Source: Mytilus californianus
Lineage: Eukaryota > Mollusca > Bivalvia > Mytilida > Mytilidae
NCBI RefSeq assembly: GCF_021869535.1
Contig: NW_026262668.1
Span: forward strand, 27,161,732-27,225,731
DNA length: 64,000 nt
Direction of reading: 5' to 3'
In this document: in pieces, positions 11,180-24,334 of the stretch
Layout of the letters: each line of letters opens with the position of its first letter
How positions within the stretch are numbered: position 1 is the stretch's first letter
The notes under the pieces: model-generated
Told to the model about the DNA's origin: nothing
Databases searched by the model: none
What the model saw: only the letters and a program-made list of their open reading frames with translations
Program-made: the position numbers and the translations under genes

Positions 11180-11865
11180 TTTTTTTTAGAAGGGCAATAA
11201 CTCTGATAAAGTGTTTACTAATGATTTCGGCAACATGTGAGGTAGATCTTGTCTTGCTGATCGTCTCTGCTATTTAAGGTGACTATATATCTTTCGTAGT
11301 TTCCCCATTTGATTTAATAGTAGATCTTGTCTTGTTGATAATTTTTGCTTATTTAAGTGTCTATCTATCTATTATAGTTGTTAAGATATCAGGCAAAAAC
11401 GCAAAAAATTGGTAAAATCGTCATTAATGGACAAAAACTCCAAAAATCTGACGATTTCAGCAGTCCGACTCAATTGTAGATCTTGTCTTGCTGGTCATTT
11501 TTGCTATGTTAAGTTTCTCCCTATCTAATATAGTTTTTTAAGATATTAGGCAAACATGGTAAAATCACCATTCAAGGGCAATAACTCCTTTAAGAAGTTG
11601 TCTGACAGTTTTGATGTAAACAGACAATATGCAAATATTAACATTCTGAACATTTTTGTCCCTATCGGATTTTCTCTATCTATAGCAGTTTTCAAGATAA
11701 CAGACAAAACTTGCATCTTATCCCTATGTTCTGTTTTATCCATGGCGGCTATGTTGGTTTGGCAAGCAGGGTCATCGGACACAATTTTTAAAACTAAAAA
11801 GCTCTTAAACGCCCGGGTTCCAAAAAGGTTGTTTGTAATTTTAATCGGGATTTGCCGTCCAATTG
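11180..11865 (+). repeat. Fragment of the AGAGGCTCTC bivalve repeat family
   Basis: It carries the family's recurring internal boxes: AGGGCAATAACTC, GTAGATCTTGTCTTGCTGAT, TATCTATTATAGT and CCATGGCGGCTATGTTGG with AGGGTCATCGGACAC. They occur in the same order as in 50885-52295. The terminal boxes are absent. Confidence 0.6.
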
Positions 11866-12542
11866 GTTAATGTCTCCAAAATGAAAAACAAACTAAATGA
11901 AACAACAACAAAAAATAAAAAATAGCATAAATCACTTTTGGCAAAATAATTCTTGGTGCTGCAAATACGAACGTAATTTTTCCACCGACAGATACCATGC
12001 ACTAGTTATCAATAGATACCAACCAGGAACTGCTAAACCTTTCGGAGCGAGTTTATTTGCCTTTGTGCCATTTAGTCTAGTGTTTTGTGAATAATCATTT
12101 GTTTGTTGTATCTTTCACTTCCGAACTGTCAAATCAGTCGGTTTTTTTCTCTCTTTTTTTAGATTTAGATTTCTTCCTTGGTTTCTTCTCACCAAATTTC
12201 CAGAGATTAAGCTGATTCAAGTACGTTGAATATTTAGAAGCATTTATTTTCCAAAAACAAATTGTATACCACGATCAATAAAATTAATATTTGTCAATGA
12301 AGCATAATACAAACAAACAATAACCCCCTTTTCTATTGAAAATATCACTATATTTCCTTTTTTAATACTTTATGGTAAATATAAGAGTGTCAAATTTCTC
12401 AGAACGAGGAAATTTTTAAAATATATCAAACAACACAGACGCGTTTCTGTTTCTATTGGGAAATCTCGACTTTGTACCATTTCCCTGGTGCTCATATCTT
12501 GTTTCATGTAGTGTATTCTGGCCTTACAAATCGTGCTTTGTG
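11866..12542. other. No gene seen
   Basis: AT-rich sequence, no coding or repeat signature that I can name. Confidence 0.35.
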
Positions 12543-12913
12543 CTAACTAAATGAAGGTTTTGCTCTGTTTTATTAAATGGTTGAACATAGTAGTGGAATA
12601 AAGATAATACAATTATACTCTTAAATTATTTAAATAATATAACTTGATCAATCATTGTCGTAAAACAATGAATGCATTCTTGTTTGAGTGTTGAATCAAG
12701 GCTAACTAAAATCAATCAAAAGTCAGTTAAATATTTTACCCGACAAAGGCTTAGCCTTGATCCAACACTCAAACAAGAATGCATTCATTGTTTTACGACA
12801 ATGATTGATCAAGTTATATTATTTAAATAATTTAAGAGTATAATTGTATTATCTTTATTCCACTACTATGTTCAACCATTTAATAAAATAGAGCTAAACC
12901 TTCATTTAGTTAT
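12543..12913. mobile_element. Large foldback element, 163-bp arms
   Basis: Arms 12543-12705 and 12751-12913 are near-identical inverted copies around a 45-base loop. Outer ends read TAACTAAATGAAGG and CCTTCATTTAGTTA; inner ends read CAAGGCTAA and TTAGCCTTG. Few mismatches suggest recent origin or gene conversion between arms. Confidence 0.7.
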
Positions 12914-13069
12914 AGTTCTTCTAAGCAATGAATTCTCTATAAAATGCTGTAAAATAGACAATAAAAACTCAGTGGCTAATTTACTTTTTAATTGTCGTGA
13001 GCACTTCATAGAGTGTATCTTGCTTGTACAAGTATTGTCTAACTTATAAACAGGCACTTGGGTACAAGA

Positions 13070-13275
13070 TTCAGTGGCGGATCCAAGGGGACCTTATAAT
13101 GCATTCGTCCCATCCCCGCCCCCTTTCATCACAAAAAACACTCAATGTTTTTCACGATATATATAATTTTTTGTATAAAATCGCCCAAAACAATTTTTGT
13201 CTCGCTTCGCTCGTTATATTGACTTATCGGCAATTACGCCCTCCCTTTCAAAAATCCTGGAACTGAACCTGAGGC
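13070..13275 (+). mobile_element. hAT-like MITE with AGTGGCGGATCCA end
   Basis: The left end is CAGTGGCGGATCCAAGG. The right part is GCCCTCCCTTTCAAAAATCC, degenerate at its terminus. CAGTGGCG ends are typical of hAT-type non-autonomous elements. Relatives lie at 1-199 and 17155-17302. Confidence 0.5.
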
Positions 13276-15409
13276 ATTTTGTTTTTGATTGTTTGCACCA
13301 AATATTATTTTTTTTCTTTTTGTATACCACATACTGAACACTACTCAGCTTGCCTTAACTTGTTTTGATTGCATTTATCTACTGTGAAAATATCTTGTAT
13401 TTTACTAACCATGCTTAAAAACCCCTTGATATATGTGGTATAAAAATAGAAAATTGAGTGTTCAGTGAAAACAGTGCGAAAAATATCCAAATCTTATACT
13501 CAAGCGCTTATGTATAGTAATCGTCTAAAAACATTATTTTAAATAAACCCCAAAAATTTCTAGCTTTTAATACACCCACTCTCCAATATGCTTGATAGTT
13601 TTTATTTATCTATCGTATTTTGTACCTGACATATCTATCTAAGGGGACTTCTATTTGAAATTTTTAGGGGGGAGGAGGGCTGAAAATAAATAATCTGGCC
13701 CAAAATGCCCAAAACAGATGAAAATAAATATTCTGGCACACAATATATATAATTTTGTACAAAAGTAAAAATAAGTTTCGCGCGGCAGAGCGCGTCAAAA
13801 AATAGAGAGTGCTAAGCAACAGATGGATATGAATATTCAATCCGCCAAAAAAAATCCTCCTGAAAATAACAAATTGTAGTCCCCTTACAATACCAATAGT
13901 ATCTGTTCTGTTTGTTAAAAATAAAGAATAAATATATTTATAATTCTTAAAACCAACGAAAACAAACATACATTCTAACTTTTACTTACCTATATATAGA
14001 TCTAAAACTTTCCAAGTATCTTATAAAACTAAAAATTTCAAGTCTCATAAGTATATATTTATACGTATGAAATAAATTTCCTGTTGAAATTTGCCAACCA
14101 ATAAACTGTTTGGCTAAACATTGCTTGGACGATGAATGGAGATCATTAATTAAAGTACCGTAAATGGATGATTGTAAATCCCGCCTCTTAACGATTAACA
14201 ATGAAAATTTAGCTTGATCGCTATATCATATATATATATAACCTTAAGGTTAAAACAATATAATGAAGCATCACTACAAAATATATAACCTCCGCCAAGA
14301 GTTGAACTAAACACAAACAAATATCATTACACTGACACAAAAAGGTACCTTTTTTCAATTTGGGTTTAAAAGGTTGATTATGTGGCCGTAATAGGGAATA
14401 ACTTAATCTTGAATATATTTCAAAAATGCATTTGAAATGAAAACGTGATAAATCTTTTTATAATGGTGTCCGTCAAAGTTGCGTTTCCCATTTGGAAAAT
14501 TAATATATGATTGAGTTGCATACGAGCAATATTTTATTCTTACCATTTTCACAGTGTTCTTGACTTAACGCGTTACAAAGTGAATCCCCCAAGCTCGCCC
14601 ACCTTACTATCTGTCATTTGATCGACAGCTAATCACAGATCAATAATGAGGATGTTTGTTACTGTTGTATCGATTTCAGTAACATAGTTCATGTAAAAAC
14701 AAAAGTAAAGAAAAGGACCTACCTAAGAATAATTGCTTATCCAATATCTAATTGTCCCATCGAGCGAAATAAAAACACTGTATAGCCATTTGAGCCGTCG
14801 TCAATTTAACTAAGGCAGCGAAACCTGTTTTCACCCTTCAATAACATTGAAAACTAATTAAAAACAGATTTATGCAAAAAATAAAACGAAAACCATGTTA
14901 ATCTTATGATTCTTTTATTACGCACGAGGAGTTGGGTGGTCATGAAAAAATTGTTGAATAAAGAGTCTTTCCGATACGAACTTCATGAATTTAATATGAA
15001 AATATCGAGAATCTACATACACGAAATATACATTTTTGTAACTATAAATTATTCATTATAAACGTCAGCAGCAATATTATTTAATTTAAGTAGTATATAT
15101 ATTAGTACATACTACTAATAAAACTTGAAAATGTTGCGTTACCTAGTTTTATACCGTTATTTATGAGTTTGTGCTTTTCCTGTACTGCTTTTTTATTGTA
15201 TTTTTTTTTATAAAGTTACGTCTTGTTAGTGCACGATTCTAGATTAAAATCGAGAGTTCACTGCGAAAAAAACTGTTTCGATTCGCAAGTATCTAATATT
15301 GGACCATCAAATAACAGCAAAAAAATTATTTCTGCTCACTTATCTGTTATTTGAATGAATTGTTACTAGAACGTGAACGATTTGTATTGTAAACATTTTT
15401 AATGTAATT
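13276..15409. other. No gene seen
   Basis: AT-rich sequence. It includes a short (AT)n run at about 14227-14240. The frame at 13664-13969 (-) is low-complexity and not gene-like. Confidence 0.4.
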
Positions 15410-15850
15410 ATTGTTGTAGACAAGACAAGGCAAGACAAAGACAAGACAGATACTTTATCAAAATTGTTACATATAAAATATACAGCATAGTAGAATACAA
15501 GTTAACAGCAAGAGCCACTCTATAAAGAGTTATGAAAAACTATAAAACAATGTTTCTTGAAATATAATACAAATACAAGTCAACTATCATAAGTATAAAA
15601 TTTATTTTCGCTTTAATAAAACTTCATTGCAGATTTTGGCAGCATAAAACACCATATTTTCATTTGTCAAAAGAAATATAAATTTTTCATTATCAGACAT
15701 ATGTAAAAAAAAGTTCTCATCAACAATACTAGCATGATTAAAAATAACATTAGGAATATCTGAATATACAGGAAAGTTTAACAAAACATATTTTTCAATA
15801 TCAATATTTTTGTAACCACCAGTTTCAATTCTGATTGTATTAAGAGATCC
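15410..15850 (-). pseudogene. LINE 3' fragment (ORF2 C-terminus)
   Basis: The minus strand encodes RIETGGYKNIDIEKYVLLNF and then a 60-residue tail with MSDNEKFIFLLTNE and AAKICNEVLLKR before a stop. This is the C-terminal end typical of LINE ORF2 proteins, in which an RIETGRY block precedes a Cys/His motif. The Cys/His motif itself is deleted. After the stop the minus strand continues to a TCTTGTCTTTGTC-rich tail (15420-15450), the usual kind of 3' end for these elements. Confidence 0.6.
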
Positions 15851-17154
15851 CTATTGAAAATTGGTGTAATCCAAATGAGTTACTTTCTTTAAATAAAGAT
15901 ATTATTATTATTTTAATTATTATGCTATTTTGTTAAACTTATTTGGTCCCGAAGGCATTTATATAAGCATTCCTACTTCAATTACTTGTTACTTAGATTA
16001 AAGTTTGCTCCTGAACACAGATGAATGATACCTGGAGATCAATATAACCTCCAATAAAGCAAAAGATTACTGTTAATTCTGATATTATTGCGTGAATTTA
16101 TTATTGCGATTTTTAAGGGATAGACAAAAGTGCGATATTAATTATTGCGATATCATAAAAATCTGCATACAGATATCAGAATGCGAGTTCTTACTATTGC
16201 GATTCATACCCAGTCGCATTATTCGCATTAATAAAAACCTCGCAATCATTTCTGAAATTACAATAATTGTTATTTGTTCTTTAACAGTCGATCGTTGACC
16301 TCAGTTAATATCCGTTTTTTTCAAAAGTCAATTAAACCACATATTTACCGAAACAAAAGATAGTAATTGTTTTATTCCATAATCCTAGAAAAAAACAATG
16401 TTTTTAATGACAATTATTTATCTAAACCAATTTTAGCACATACTTAAAACTTCTCGTCCAATCAAATTGCTTGAATTTGCCTTCTAATTTTCATAGTATA
16501 TACTTTTTGCGTGTACTAAGTAACTACGCATGAATGACCACAAGGGTAGGATTTCATTGTATCGTAATCAAGATATTAAAACAAAAATTGCTACTGGCTA
16601 TTTTGAAATAAATGCTGTTTTCCAAATTAAACTAAATAGTTTGTAATTAGTTTTCAAATTGATTTTTAAACATCCTACTATTTAATCTTTGGATCTAAAA
16701 ATGTTTTTGACGATTGCAAGTTTCTTTCATTTAAATAAAGAGTAACAAACATGGTTCTTTATACCTTGATTAGAGTACAATGCCATCTAAAAATTGTAAT
16801 CATTTATCTTCCATGTAATTACTTCGTACACACAAAAATGTGAACCATGAAACCTTGTGAAGGGAAATTAAAGCAATTTGATTTATTTCGTCATGAACTG
16901 ATTGATTATTGGTTGCTTAATGTCCAGTGACAAATATTTCATGCATGTTCAGTACAATGTGAATTAAAAAAAAACATGATAATGTCTGAAGAGAATGTGC
17001 CACCTACATTGTGTATATATATATAAATATATCTGATATCTTTTTTTTAGTTTTTACTAATAATAAATAAACAAATCATAAGCCCTAGTATCTTTGATCT
17101 ATTGGTAGTTGCTTATTAATAACTATCCACTAGACTATCTATGGGTACATACCA
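15851..17154. other. LINE-like 3' tail and palindromic-MITE fragment; no gene
   Basis: AATAAAGATATTATTATTATT at about 15893-15913 looks like the 3' tail of another plus-strand LINE. At about 16300-16385 lies a half copy of the palindromic family seen at 55850-55995 (AATATCCGTTTTT, CAAAAGTCAATTAAACCACA, ATTTACCGAAACAAAAGATA). Confidence 0.4.
16899..16956 (-). repeat. Dispersed conserved motif (ACTGGACGTTAAGCAACC type)
   Basis: Minus-strand copy with CATGCATGAAATATTTGTCA, then CTGGACATTAAGCAACC and AATAATCAATC. It is one of the two fullest copies. Confidence 0.65.
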
Positions 17155-17302
17155 GGGGCAGATCAAGCCATTTCTAAAACGGATTCCAATCCAAGATAAA
17201 GGGGGGCAACTGTATGTCCTCATTCAAAAGCATTGATCATCACAAAAAGGGCGTTTTCCACCCCCCCTGAACTCCCCATACCCCTTTTTGGATCCGCCAC
17301 TG
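17155..17302. mobile_element. hAT-like MITE ending TGGATCCGCCACTG
   Basis: The right end TTTTTGGATCCGCCACTG is the complement of the CAGTGGCGGATCCA terminus. The left end CAGGGGCAGATCAAGCCA is a degraded counterpart. The interior has a C-rich run and GGCGTTTTCCACC. Confidence 0.5.
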
Positions 17303-17454
17303 CAAACTATTTATATGTTTAAAATTTATTATGGCTTTAGTTTTTAAGTGAAATTGAAAAATGTTTTCAAGAATGTAAAGCTTCCACTGCAATTTAATGA
17401 TTGACTGCTTTTGGTCAATTTATTTTGTCATCTTACCATGTAAAGAAGTACATG

Positions 17455-17775
17455 TACAGTCCCTGTAACGTAAAAGTTAACACTTTTTTCATTCGGGAAT
17501 CGTACGTACAGCGTTCGGGAATCGTTCGTATAGAGTTCGGTCATCGTTCGTACATCATTCGTATAGCGTCCGTACAACGTTCGGTCAGCGTTCGTTCATC
17601 GTTCGTTCATCGTATGGTAAATGTCATCGTTTAGGGTTTTGTATATCGTATGGTTCATGGTATCGTTAAGCGTTTTATTTGTCGTATGGTACATGGTATG
17701 GTTTAGCGTTTAGCGTTTCGTTTATCGTATAGTATATGATATCGTTAAGCGTTTCATCTATCGTATGGTATATCG
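17455..17775 (+). repeat. Degenerate CGTTCGT/CGTATGGT array with a GTAACGTAAAAGTTAAC end
   Basis: After ACAGTCCCTGTAACGTAAAA come about 300 bases of irregular repeats (TCGTTCGTA, AGCGTTCGG, ATCGTATGGT, TATCGTTAAGCG). It pairs with 32350-32670, where the same end box occurs in reverse complement on the other side of a similar array. Confidence 0.6.
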
Positions 17776-18983
17776 TTTTGTTAAGCGTCTGATATATGTT
17801 AGGGTTTTATTTCAGAAAGTTATTTCAATTATTATTTTGAGTTAAAATAAATTAATATAAAAAGATGCGGGATAAAAAAAAAACAATTATTAGTTTGGAT
17901 TGATTGAAAGTTGGTTGCGTACTAGTATATCCCAAACAACCAAACGGATGCCCCCACTTTGGCAAGTTTTTTTTTTACTGCCAGCCGTGAGAAAACCTTT
18001 AGTGACCATATTTATATCCTTTTGTCACCCTTTGGACTATATTAGATTGGAAAGATTGGATTGGAAACATTTCACTTGTTAATTAAAGCAAATAAGTTAT
18101 CTTATTTATTATATATTTTGTTTCATACTAACTGCGTAGTTCTTGATGTCTTTTTGTGATTTTGAATCATTTCAAATTCGATCTTATAAAATGTTAAAAA
18201 AAAAACTAACCTATACAATAACCTTAGTTAATTGAAACGTGAACTATTTATTTACATAAAACATATTTAGTCGTAAAAATAGTATTGGTTGTAAACGTTT
18301 TATCTTGATTGAGAAACGTTTAGCAATGCAATAAACTTACTTTAAATGTACTATAACTTAACGTAGATTTCGAACTGTAAACCATATCTTACCGATAGAA
18401 AAAAAATCTGCAACTAATATCATTATAGAATACCCTGCTATATAAAACGAAGGGGAAACATTTCCTTACACCACATTTTGACATGAATAACATGAGACCA
18501 ATTTGAAATACCGCGAAATAAGTCTCTCTCTTTCTCTCTCTCTCCTCCACCAAATATTTCCTTGAAACAATAAATTATATATAATGTTCTATAAATGAGG
18601 CTTTATATGAGATACACGTTTTATATTTAAATGTATTTAAAGAAAAGACAAGACATCCATGGTATTTGTTCCCCTCAATGTCACAGTCTGATATAAACCG
18701 AAAATTGCCAGGGATATATAAAAATTCGTTGAAGACTTCTATGGAACCAGCGTCGCTTGTGATTCCTGCTGTCGGTGTTAAAACTGTTATTTTGACTGTA
18801 AACAGTGCTTAAGTCCATGTATGAGTAAAATACAGAATTAAAAAAATAACTCTACCGTTTTTTATATTTCTTTATTTTAGAGGTAAGCTCCTGGCCAAGT
18901 TTCACCAATTTTAACGCAAATCATTTACCTTAAATAACCAATCAATTGTATTCTAAAAGTTGTTGATTTGTTCTGTGTACGAA
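17776..18983. other. No gene seen
   Basis: AT-rich sequence with a CT microsatellite at about 18521-18546. Confidence 0.4.
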
Positions 18984-19030
18984 TACATGAAATATTTGTC
19001 ACTGGACGTTATGCATGCAATCGATGATCA
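18984..19030 (+). repeat. Dispersed conserved motif (ACTGGACGTTAAGCAACC type)
   Basis: ATGAAATATTTGTCACTGGA followed by CGTTATGCATGC; the AAGCAACC end is diverged. Confidence 0.55.
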
Positions 19031-20144
19031 AATACAAATCTACAGTATTTATAAACATACTGCAGTTGTATATATGAAAGAGACTAAATAATATAAATTT
19101 TAATTATGTTACGCATATTTGAAGGATCGAAATAACCACTTCCACAAATGGTTGTTATTGAAAGACTTTAAATTTTACAAATATCACATGCCTCTATGAA
19201 ATTTCATATCGACGCACCAAACTATTTCCTTTTATCGTGCATAGCTCATTTTCCAAATCACTTAAGGTTTTTAACGATCTTCTTACTTGTTCATTACATT
19301 CTAAAATTAAAATCCTACACAAATTGCCAAAACTTTTATTCTCAGGCTAGACAGCGTAAAAGATGAATACTGTTTTGTTAGTGTACACACGGTGTTTTGA
19401 AGGCCGATATCCAATTTCGCTGAAAAAGAATTAATTTGCGCCGCAAATTAATTAGGCTAATTCTTTTTTCGTATCACTTTATTTTAAAAACTGCAGCATT
19501 CATTTGCGCCAATAAAACAAGCATGTAATTGCGCAAATGTTATAGACTTATTTGCAAATTGTTGTTCTTAGTGCACTGAGGAGGCCCTTTGCGGTATTTC
19601 TACTTGTTCACTAAGAACAAAATATTGCACTAAGGACCAGTCCTGATGGAATGATAGAATTGACACAAAAAACATGGCATATAGAAGGAATACAATTTCA
19701 AATTTTATAATCATATCTTTAGTACCCGGTAATTATAAATTTATTTAATGTTGTATCGACACGCGCCACCCTCTGTTGATTGTCACCTGTGTAATCGAAA
19801 GCAATTCATGTTCGTTCAACCTTGAACCGTTTTGAATCCGCTTGTATTTTAAATTAACATGTTTATGATATTTCAATTGTCTCTGATTTTTTTCGTCTGT
19901 TTGTTACTGTCGTATTTCTTTTGTTTTTCTGACTGTTATATATTTTAGTTCAATGTAATAATGTATGTTCTACTATATTTTTATTTTTTTTTTTCCTTTT
20001 AATTTCTCTTGGTTGTTTGTAAACTTCACTTTTTTATAGTTCTCTAGTATTTTTTTATTACAAAATATTTTAGAATGTATATACTTGTTTACCAGCACAT
20101 TAGATACACATGACTGTTCAAAGTACAACAGTTTATTACATTTT
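19031..20144. other. Small hairpin and a TTAGTGCACT repeat fragment; no gene
   Basis: AATTAATTTGCGCCGCAAAT (from about 19430) is a near-perfect short palindrome. The box GTTCTTAGTGCACTGAGGAG with CCCTTTGCGGTATTTCTAC (19563-19604) recurs at 20809-20852, so the 180-bp array and its flanks lie between two copies of it. Confidence 0.45.
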
Positions 20145-20665
20145 TGTCGAGCCTGCGACTTTTGTCGCAAAAGCGAGTCGTATATCGATCCTACATTCCG
20201 TCGTCGGCGTCGGCTAGCGACATCCACATACTCACTCTGTGGTTAAAGTTTTTGAAATTTTAATTACTTTCTTAAACTATCCAGGATTTCTACCAACAGA
20301 AGAATGTTTATGATCATAAGATAGTATCCAGAAGTAAAGTTTGGAAAAAAAATCCTGGTTATCTGTGTTTTACTTACATGTATAAATGGACTTTTTTCTC
20401 TCAGTTAACATTACATTCATTCTGTGGTTAAAGTTTTTGAAATTTAAATAACTTTCTTAAAATATCCCGGATTTCTACCAAACTTGGATAGAAGCTTGTT
20501 TATGATCACAAAATAGTATCCAGAAGTAAATTTTGTAGAATAAATCGTATTTTATTTATAAATGGAGTTTTTCTGCCAGCTAACATTATTTTCACTCTGT
20601 GGTTAAAAGTTTTAAATTTTTTAAAAACTTTCTTAAACTATCCTGGATTTGTACCAGTGGCACGC
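20145..20665 (+). repeat. About 180-bp tandem repeat, 2.5 units
   Basis: It opens GTCGAGCCTGCGACTTTTGT, continues through a GTCGTCGGCGTCGG stretch, and then repeats a unit starting CACTCTGTGGTTAAAG at about 20233, 20418 and 20596. Each unit carries CTTTCTTAAACTAT, GGATTTCTACCA and ATAGTATCCAGAAGTAAA. I recognise this as a repeat widespread in bivalves. Confidence 0.7.
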
Positions 20666-21759
20666 GCTGATTACAAAGTCATTTAACTTCAAAATAATAA
20701 AATCTATTCACACCAAACTTTATATTTATGAGTTATATACTCATATCTTCTTTTATCCATGTTCTTTGTGGTCTTAAAACATCGTTTTAGTGTCCTTAGT
20801 GCAAACACGTTGGTCTTAGTGCACTAAGAAGTCCTTTGCGGTATTTCTGCACACCGTTTTGATATTTAATTAATAACTGGATTCCCTCCTCCTAGCTATT
20901 TACGGGCTAGTTTCTGAGTGCTTAATGCATGTATGTGATCTTATTCACCATTCAAAATGATTGTGCACGAGTCATCTCTAAACAGCCTTGCAAAGCATGA
21001 TTTAACAGCGCGCATTATGTTTCCATTTAATTTCTCCTTTTTCTATAATAAGTTCAAATGTTGCTTTATTAAATGCACCTAGGTACGTATTTGTAAACTT
21101 AATATGTTATTACTTTATTTCATGTATGTTTTGTGTCTTCTTTTTTGGCTTCAATTACTTTTTTTTTTTTTTTATTGACTTATTCGTAAATCGAAAAACG
21201 CAGAAACCTAAATAGAATCATATGGCATTGAATGATTTCTCCAACTCAAAACTAGTTATAGGTGCCTCTTAAATTTTATTTTTCTCGTTGGGTTGCTTGT
21301 CCATTAATTGACGTTTACGCAGTATTCTTTTTTTCGGTATTTGTAAAAAGCCGCTCATCGATCAATTTCACAAGAAATCTAATACTCACAATTCATGTAC
21401 ATTGAAGTTTATCTTGCTATCAATTTTTCGTATACGTACACAGATAAAATAAATGAAACACTTTTAAGCTGTTTAAATCATGCAGTTAATTTTGAAAATA
21501 TGGTTTTGAAAAACCGGTTATTTCTGTTTAATACTTTTCTGTCCCTTTTCTTAATAATTAGGACACGTGCCACTGGTTAATATAGAACTAGTCAACCATG
21601 AATAATCCCAAACAACAAATTTTTTGATTGGTTAGTCATACTTGCTTATCAATTTCGTATTGTTTTCGGCTGAGACTACTATAACAGTTTTTTTTTTATA
21701 TATAGATTAGACATCCCATCAAACGTTAGTTTTCCCGTTTGAATGGTTTTACACTAGTA
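20666..21759. other. No gene seen
   Basis: AT-rich, apart from the second TTAGTGCACT box noted above. Confidence 0.35.
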
Positions 21760-21905
21760 ATTTTTGGGGCCCTTCATATAGCTTACTGTTCGGTGTGAGC
21801 CAAGGCTCCGTGTTGAAGACCGTACTTTGACCTATAATGGTTTACTTTTTTAAATTTTGACTTGTATGGAGAGTTGTCTCATTGGCACTCATACCACATC
21901 TTCTT
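21760..21905 (-). repeat. Abundant Mytilus repeat (GTGCCAATGAGACAA end)
   Basis: Read on the minus strand: TGGTATGAGTGCCAATGAGA, CAACTCTCCATACAAGTC, then GTACGGTCTTCAACACGGAG and CCTTGGCTCACACCGAACAG, ending GGGCCCCAAAA. This is the most recognisable Mytilus dispersed repeat and supports the organism call. Confidence 0.7.
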
Positions 21906-23214
21906 ATATCTATAGTAGTCTCAGTTTTTGGCAATATTGTAACAATATCCTTTAGAATTTTAAATTGCTTTAGTAGTTTAATATATAATTTATTTTTGTT
22001 GTTGTTCACGATTAATATTTTTAGATTGATAATACAATTGCATCATTTTTTAAGCATTATAGAAGTCACAGTAAACATTAAACTTATGCATGGCGGAAAA
22101 GAAATATACGAAAACGATAGGTGCAATGTTCATGCAGCCTTGCAAATAATATTTAAAAAAAAAACATTTAATTAAACTTAAGACTTTAATTTAAGTATTT
22201 TTGATAGGATGTTGAAGTTTCCAGAACATAGAAAATACACAAGAAAATCTATTAGTACACTAGTCTATCAAATGTGCTTGCTGTCCATTTTACAATATAT
22301 TATTGAAGAATTTAGTGTTTTCTTATTCATTCTGACATCTGTGTCCCTGGATCTGAAAAAGAAATTGCGAGGACGTTATGCTTATCAGTTTACCTTTAAA
22401 ATGATATTTCAAACAAAATGGCCCTAAAGGTAAATGTCATCGTCAGATGTATAATGGAAGGTGATAAACACTTAAGAATATATATCACCTGCTGGTTCTT
22501 TTTACCTGGACACAGATCTTATTACGTAACAAGTTCGAATGTAAAATTATCGAATTGGTATATTCAGTCGAATGTATACGGTATCTCTGGACTGGGGTTT
22601 TTAAGATATTTTGACAATGTATGAAAATTTATTTGTGCTTCAAATCACTATTCTATTGACGTTGCATTGTCACTACATGATGATCTGGTCATTGATGGTA
22701 AGCAACAATTCCTGTCTACCTGTATCGATGTCGGAAGGACAGTAAGACGGGTTTCTGAAGTCAAACTGTATGGTTGCAGCACGTTCACGTTTTCTTGTTT
22801 GCAGTATTCTTATGGGCTGATTTAGTTTTTTATTCCTCAGTCTTGGCAATATGGAGATGCAACATTTTTTAACTGATTTAAGTGTGGCCAAGGATTAAAA
22901 GAACTGTTTCACGAAGCAAAACAAACTGAAAAAATCTTTTATGGGTTTCAAATTTCGCTTTACGAAATTCGTGCGACTTCAAAAATCCGGTATGTTCAAT
23001 AACCACAGGTAAGTCAGATGTTGATTTTTTCTTAAGAGAAAGAAGTATGGTAAGCATGAACAGTAGTTGTATGAGAATCAAACATGATGTGGGAAAAAAA
23101 TCAACAAAATGAGTGTTGCGTTTTTAAAGTCAGTCAGTATATTTAATCACTTAATTAGTTATATTTCAAATATACAAGAAAGCGTTTTTGTTTCAAGTTC
23201 ATATTCGCCTTTTT
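21906..23214. other. No recognisable gene; several weak open frames
   Basis: Open frames at 22209-22427 (+), 22418-22624 (+), 22673-22891 (-) and 22878-23081 (-) cluster here. The last begins with a hydrophobic stretch. None shows a domain, splice context or codon pattern that I can support as a gene. Confidence 0.3.
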
Positions 23215-24110
23215 AGAATACTAATGCAGGAGTTCCACAAGGCTCTGTATTAGGTTCCGTACTATTCCTTATTGATGTATATGAGATAGCTGGTAATTTG
23301 ATAAGTCTAACTCGATTGTCTGCTGATGAAACATCCCTTTCTAATTTAAGTATTATAGTCCTTACACAATAGAGGATGTCTTTAATAGCGATTTAGAACA
23401 AATTTCAGCATGGTCTAAAGATTGGCTTATTGATTTTAATCCTAACAAGACAATTACTATGCTATTCTCCTGTAATTCTTCCCCAGATGATATTAAAATA
23501 GAACTTCAAAATCAAGTAGTAGAATTGTCTCCTATCATAAACACTTAGGGATTTCTTTTGATTCCAATGGTAAATTCTATACACATATATAAAACGTTTT
23601 AAATTGTGCAAGCACAAGATTAAATTTCTAAAAAGAATTGAAATATGTATTGACTAGAAATCAGTATCTTAATCGTATAAACTTAACACTTATAAGATTA
23701 ATTATGGAATATGCATGTGAGTTATGGGATGGCTGTACTCAACAAGATTCCGACAATCTAGAACATGACGTTTAGTTGGAAGCAGGAAGATTAGGTACTG
23801 GGTTGTCCGTGTTTTCTAGTCCGGAAGTTATATATTTTCAGTGGTACAGGCCCACATTTGCTAGTGGACAGAAGAAAATCCAGAAAGCTCAATATGTTCT
23901 ATTCTTCACATAAAGAGGGACTGCCTCTACGATTTAATGCCACTTTTTCAGTTATAAATAGATATAACCAGAAAAATTCTTTTTTTTTTCATCTAATTCT
24001 ATCGAATGAAATAGCCTAAACCCCGACATATGTACGTCCAGAAATATGATTATATTTATCTAACTTGATACAGACACAATTGCACTCCAATCTTTATTAT
24101 TAAGGACAGT
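23215..24110 (+). pseudogene. Non-LTR retrotransposon reverse transcriptase remnant (jockey/CR1-like)
   Basis: AGVPQGSVLG...VLFLIDVYEI at 23226-23290 is the RT palm motif before the catalytic loop; the loop itself is SADE instead of FADD. Downstream, in shifting frames, come DLEQISAWSKDWLIDFNPNK, HKHLGISFDSNG, and YACELWDGCTQQDSDNLE (about 23710-23765), then the SVRRKNRKLNMFYSSHKEGL block (about 23865-23925). These follow in the order of a LINE ORF2 C-terminal half. Frameshifts, stops and the lost catalytic Asp make it dead. The 5' part is missing. Confidence 0.75.
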
Positions 24111-24224
24111 TGATTGGATAAAAGTGATGGATTGCCACGCCTATATTAAAACTGAGGTCCTATGAACTGACTTCAGATAGCTCCCAGTATTCGAATTTGA
24201 TAAAAAATGGTTGTGGTGGTGTGT

Positions 24225-24245
24225 GTGTGGGGGGGGGGGGGGGGA
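24225..24245 (+). repeat. Poly-G run
   Basis: About 18 consecutive G after a GT-rich lead (GTGGTGTGTGTG). Possible G-quadruplex former and assembly weak point. Confidence 0.7.
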
Positions 24246-24334
24246 GTCAGATCATCGTTTCTATAGTTCTATATCTTTTATTTTTCTACCATTTCAGTTT
24301 TCTTTATTCTTCTGCCAATCAATCTGTATAATAA

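Noticed and set aside
22878-23081. Open frame with a hydrophobic, signal-peptide-like start
   Set aside because: There is no in-frame ATG at the start, no domain, and no downstream exon recognised.
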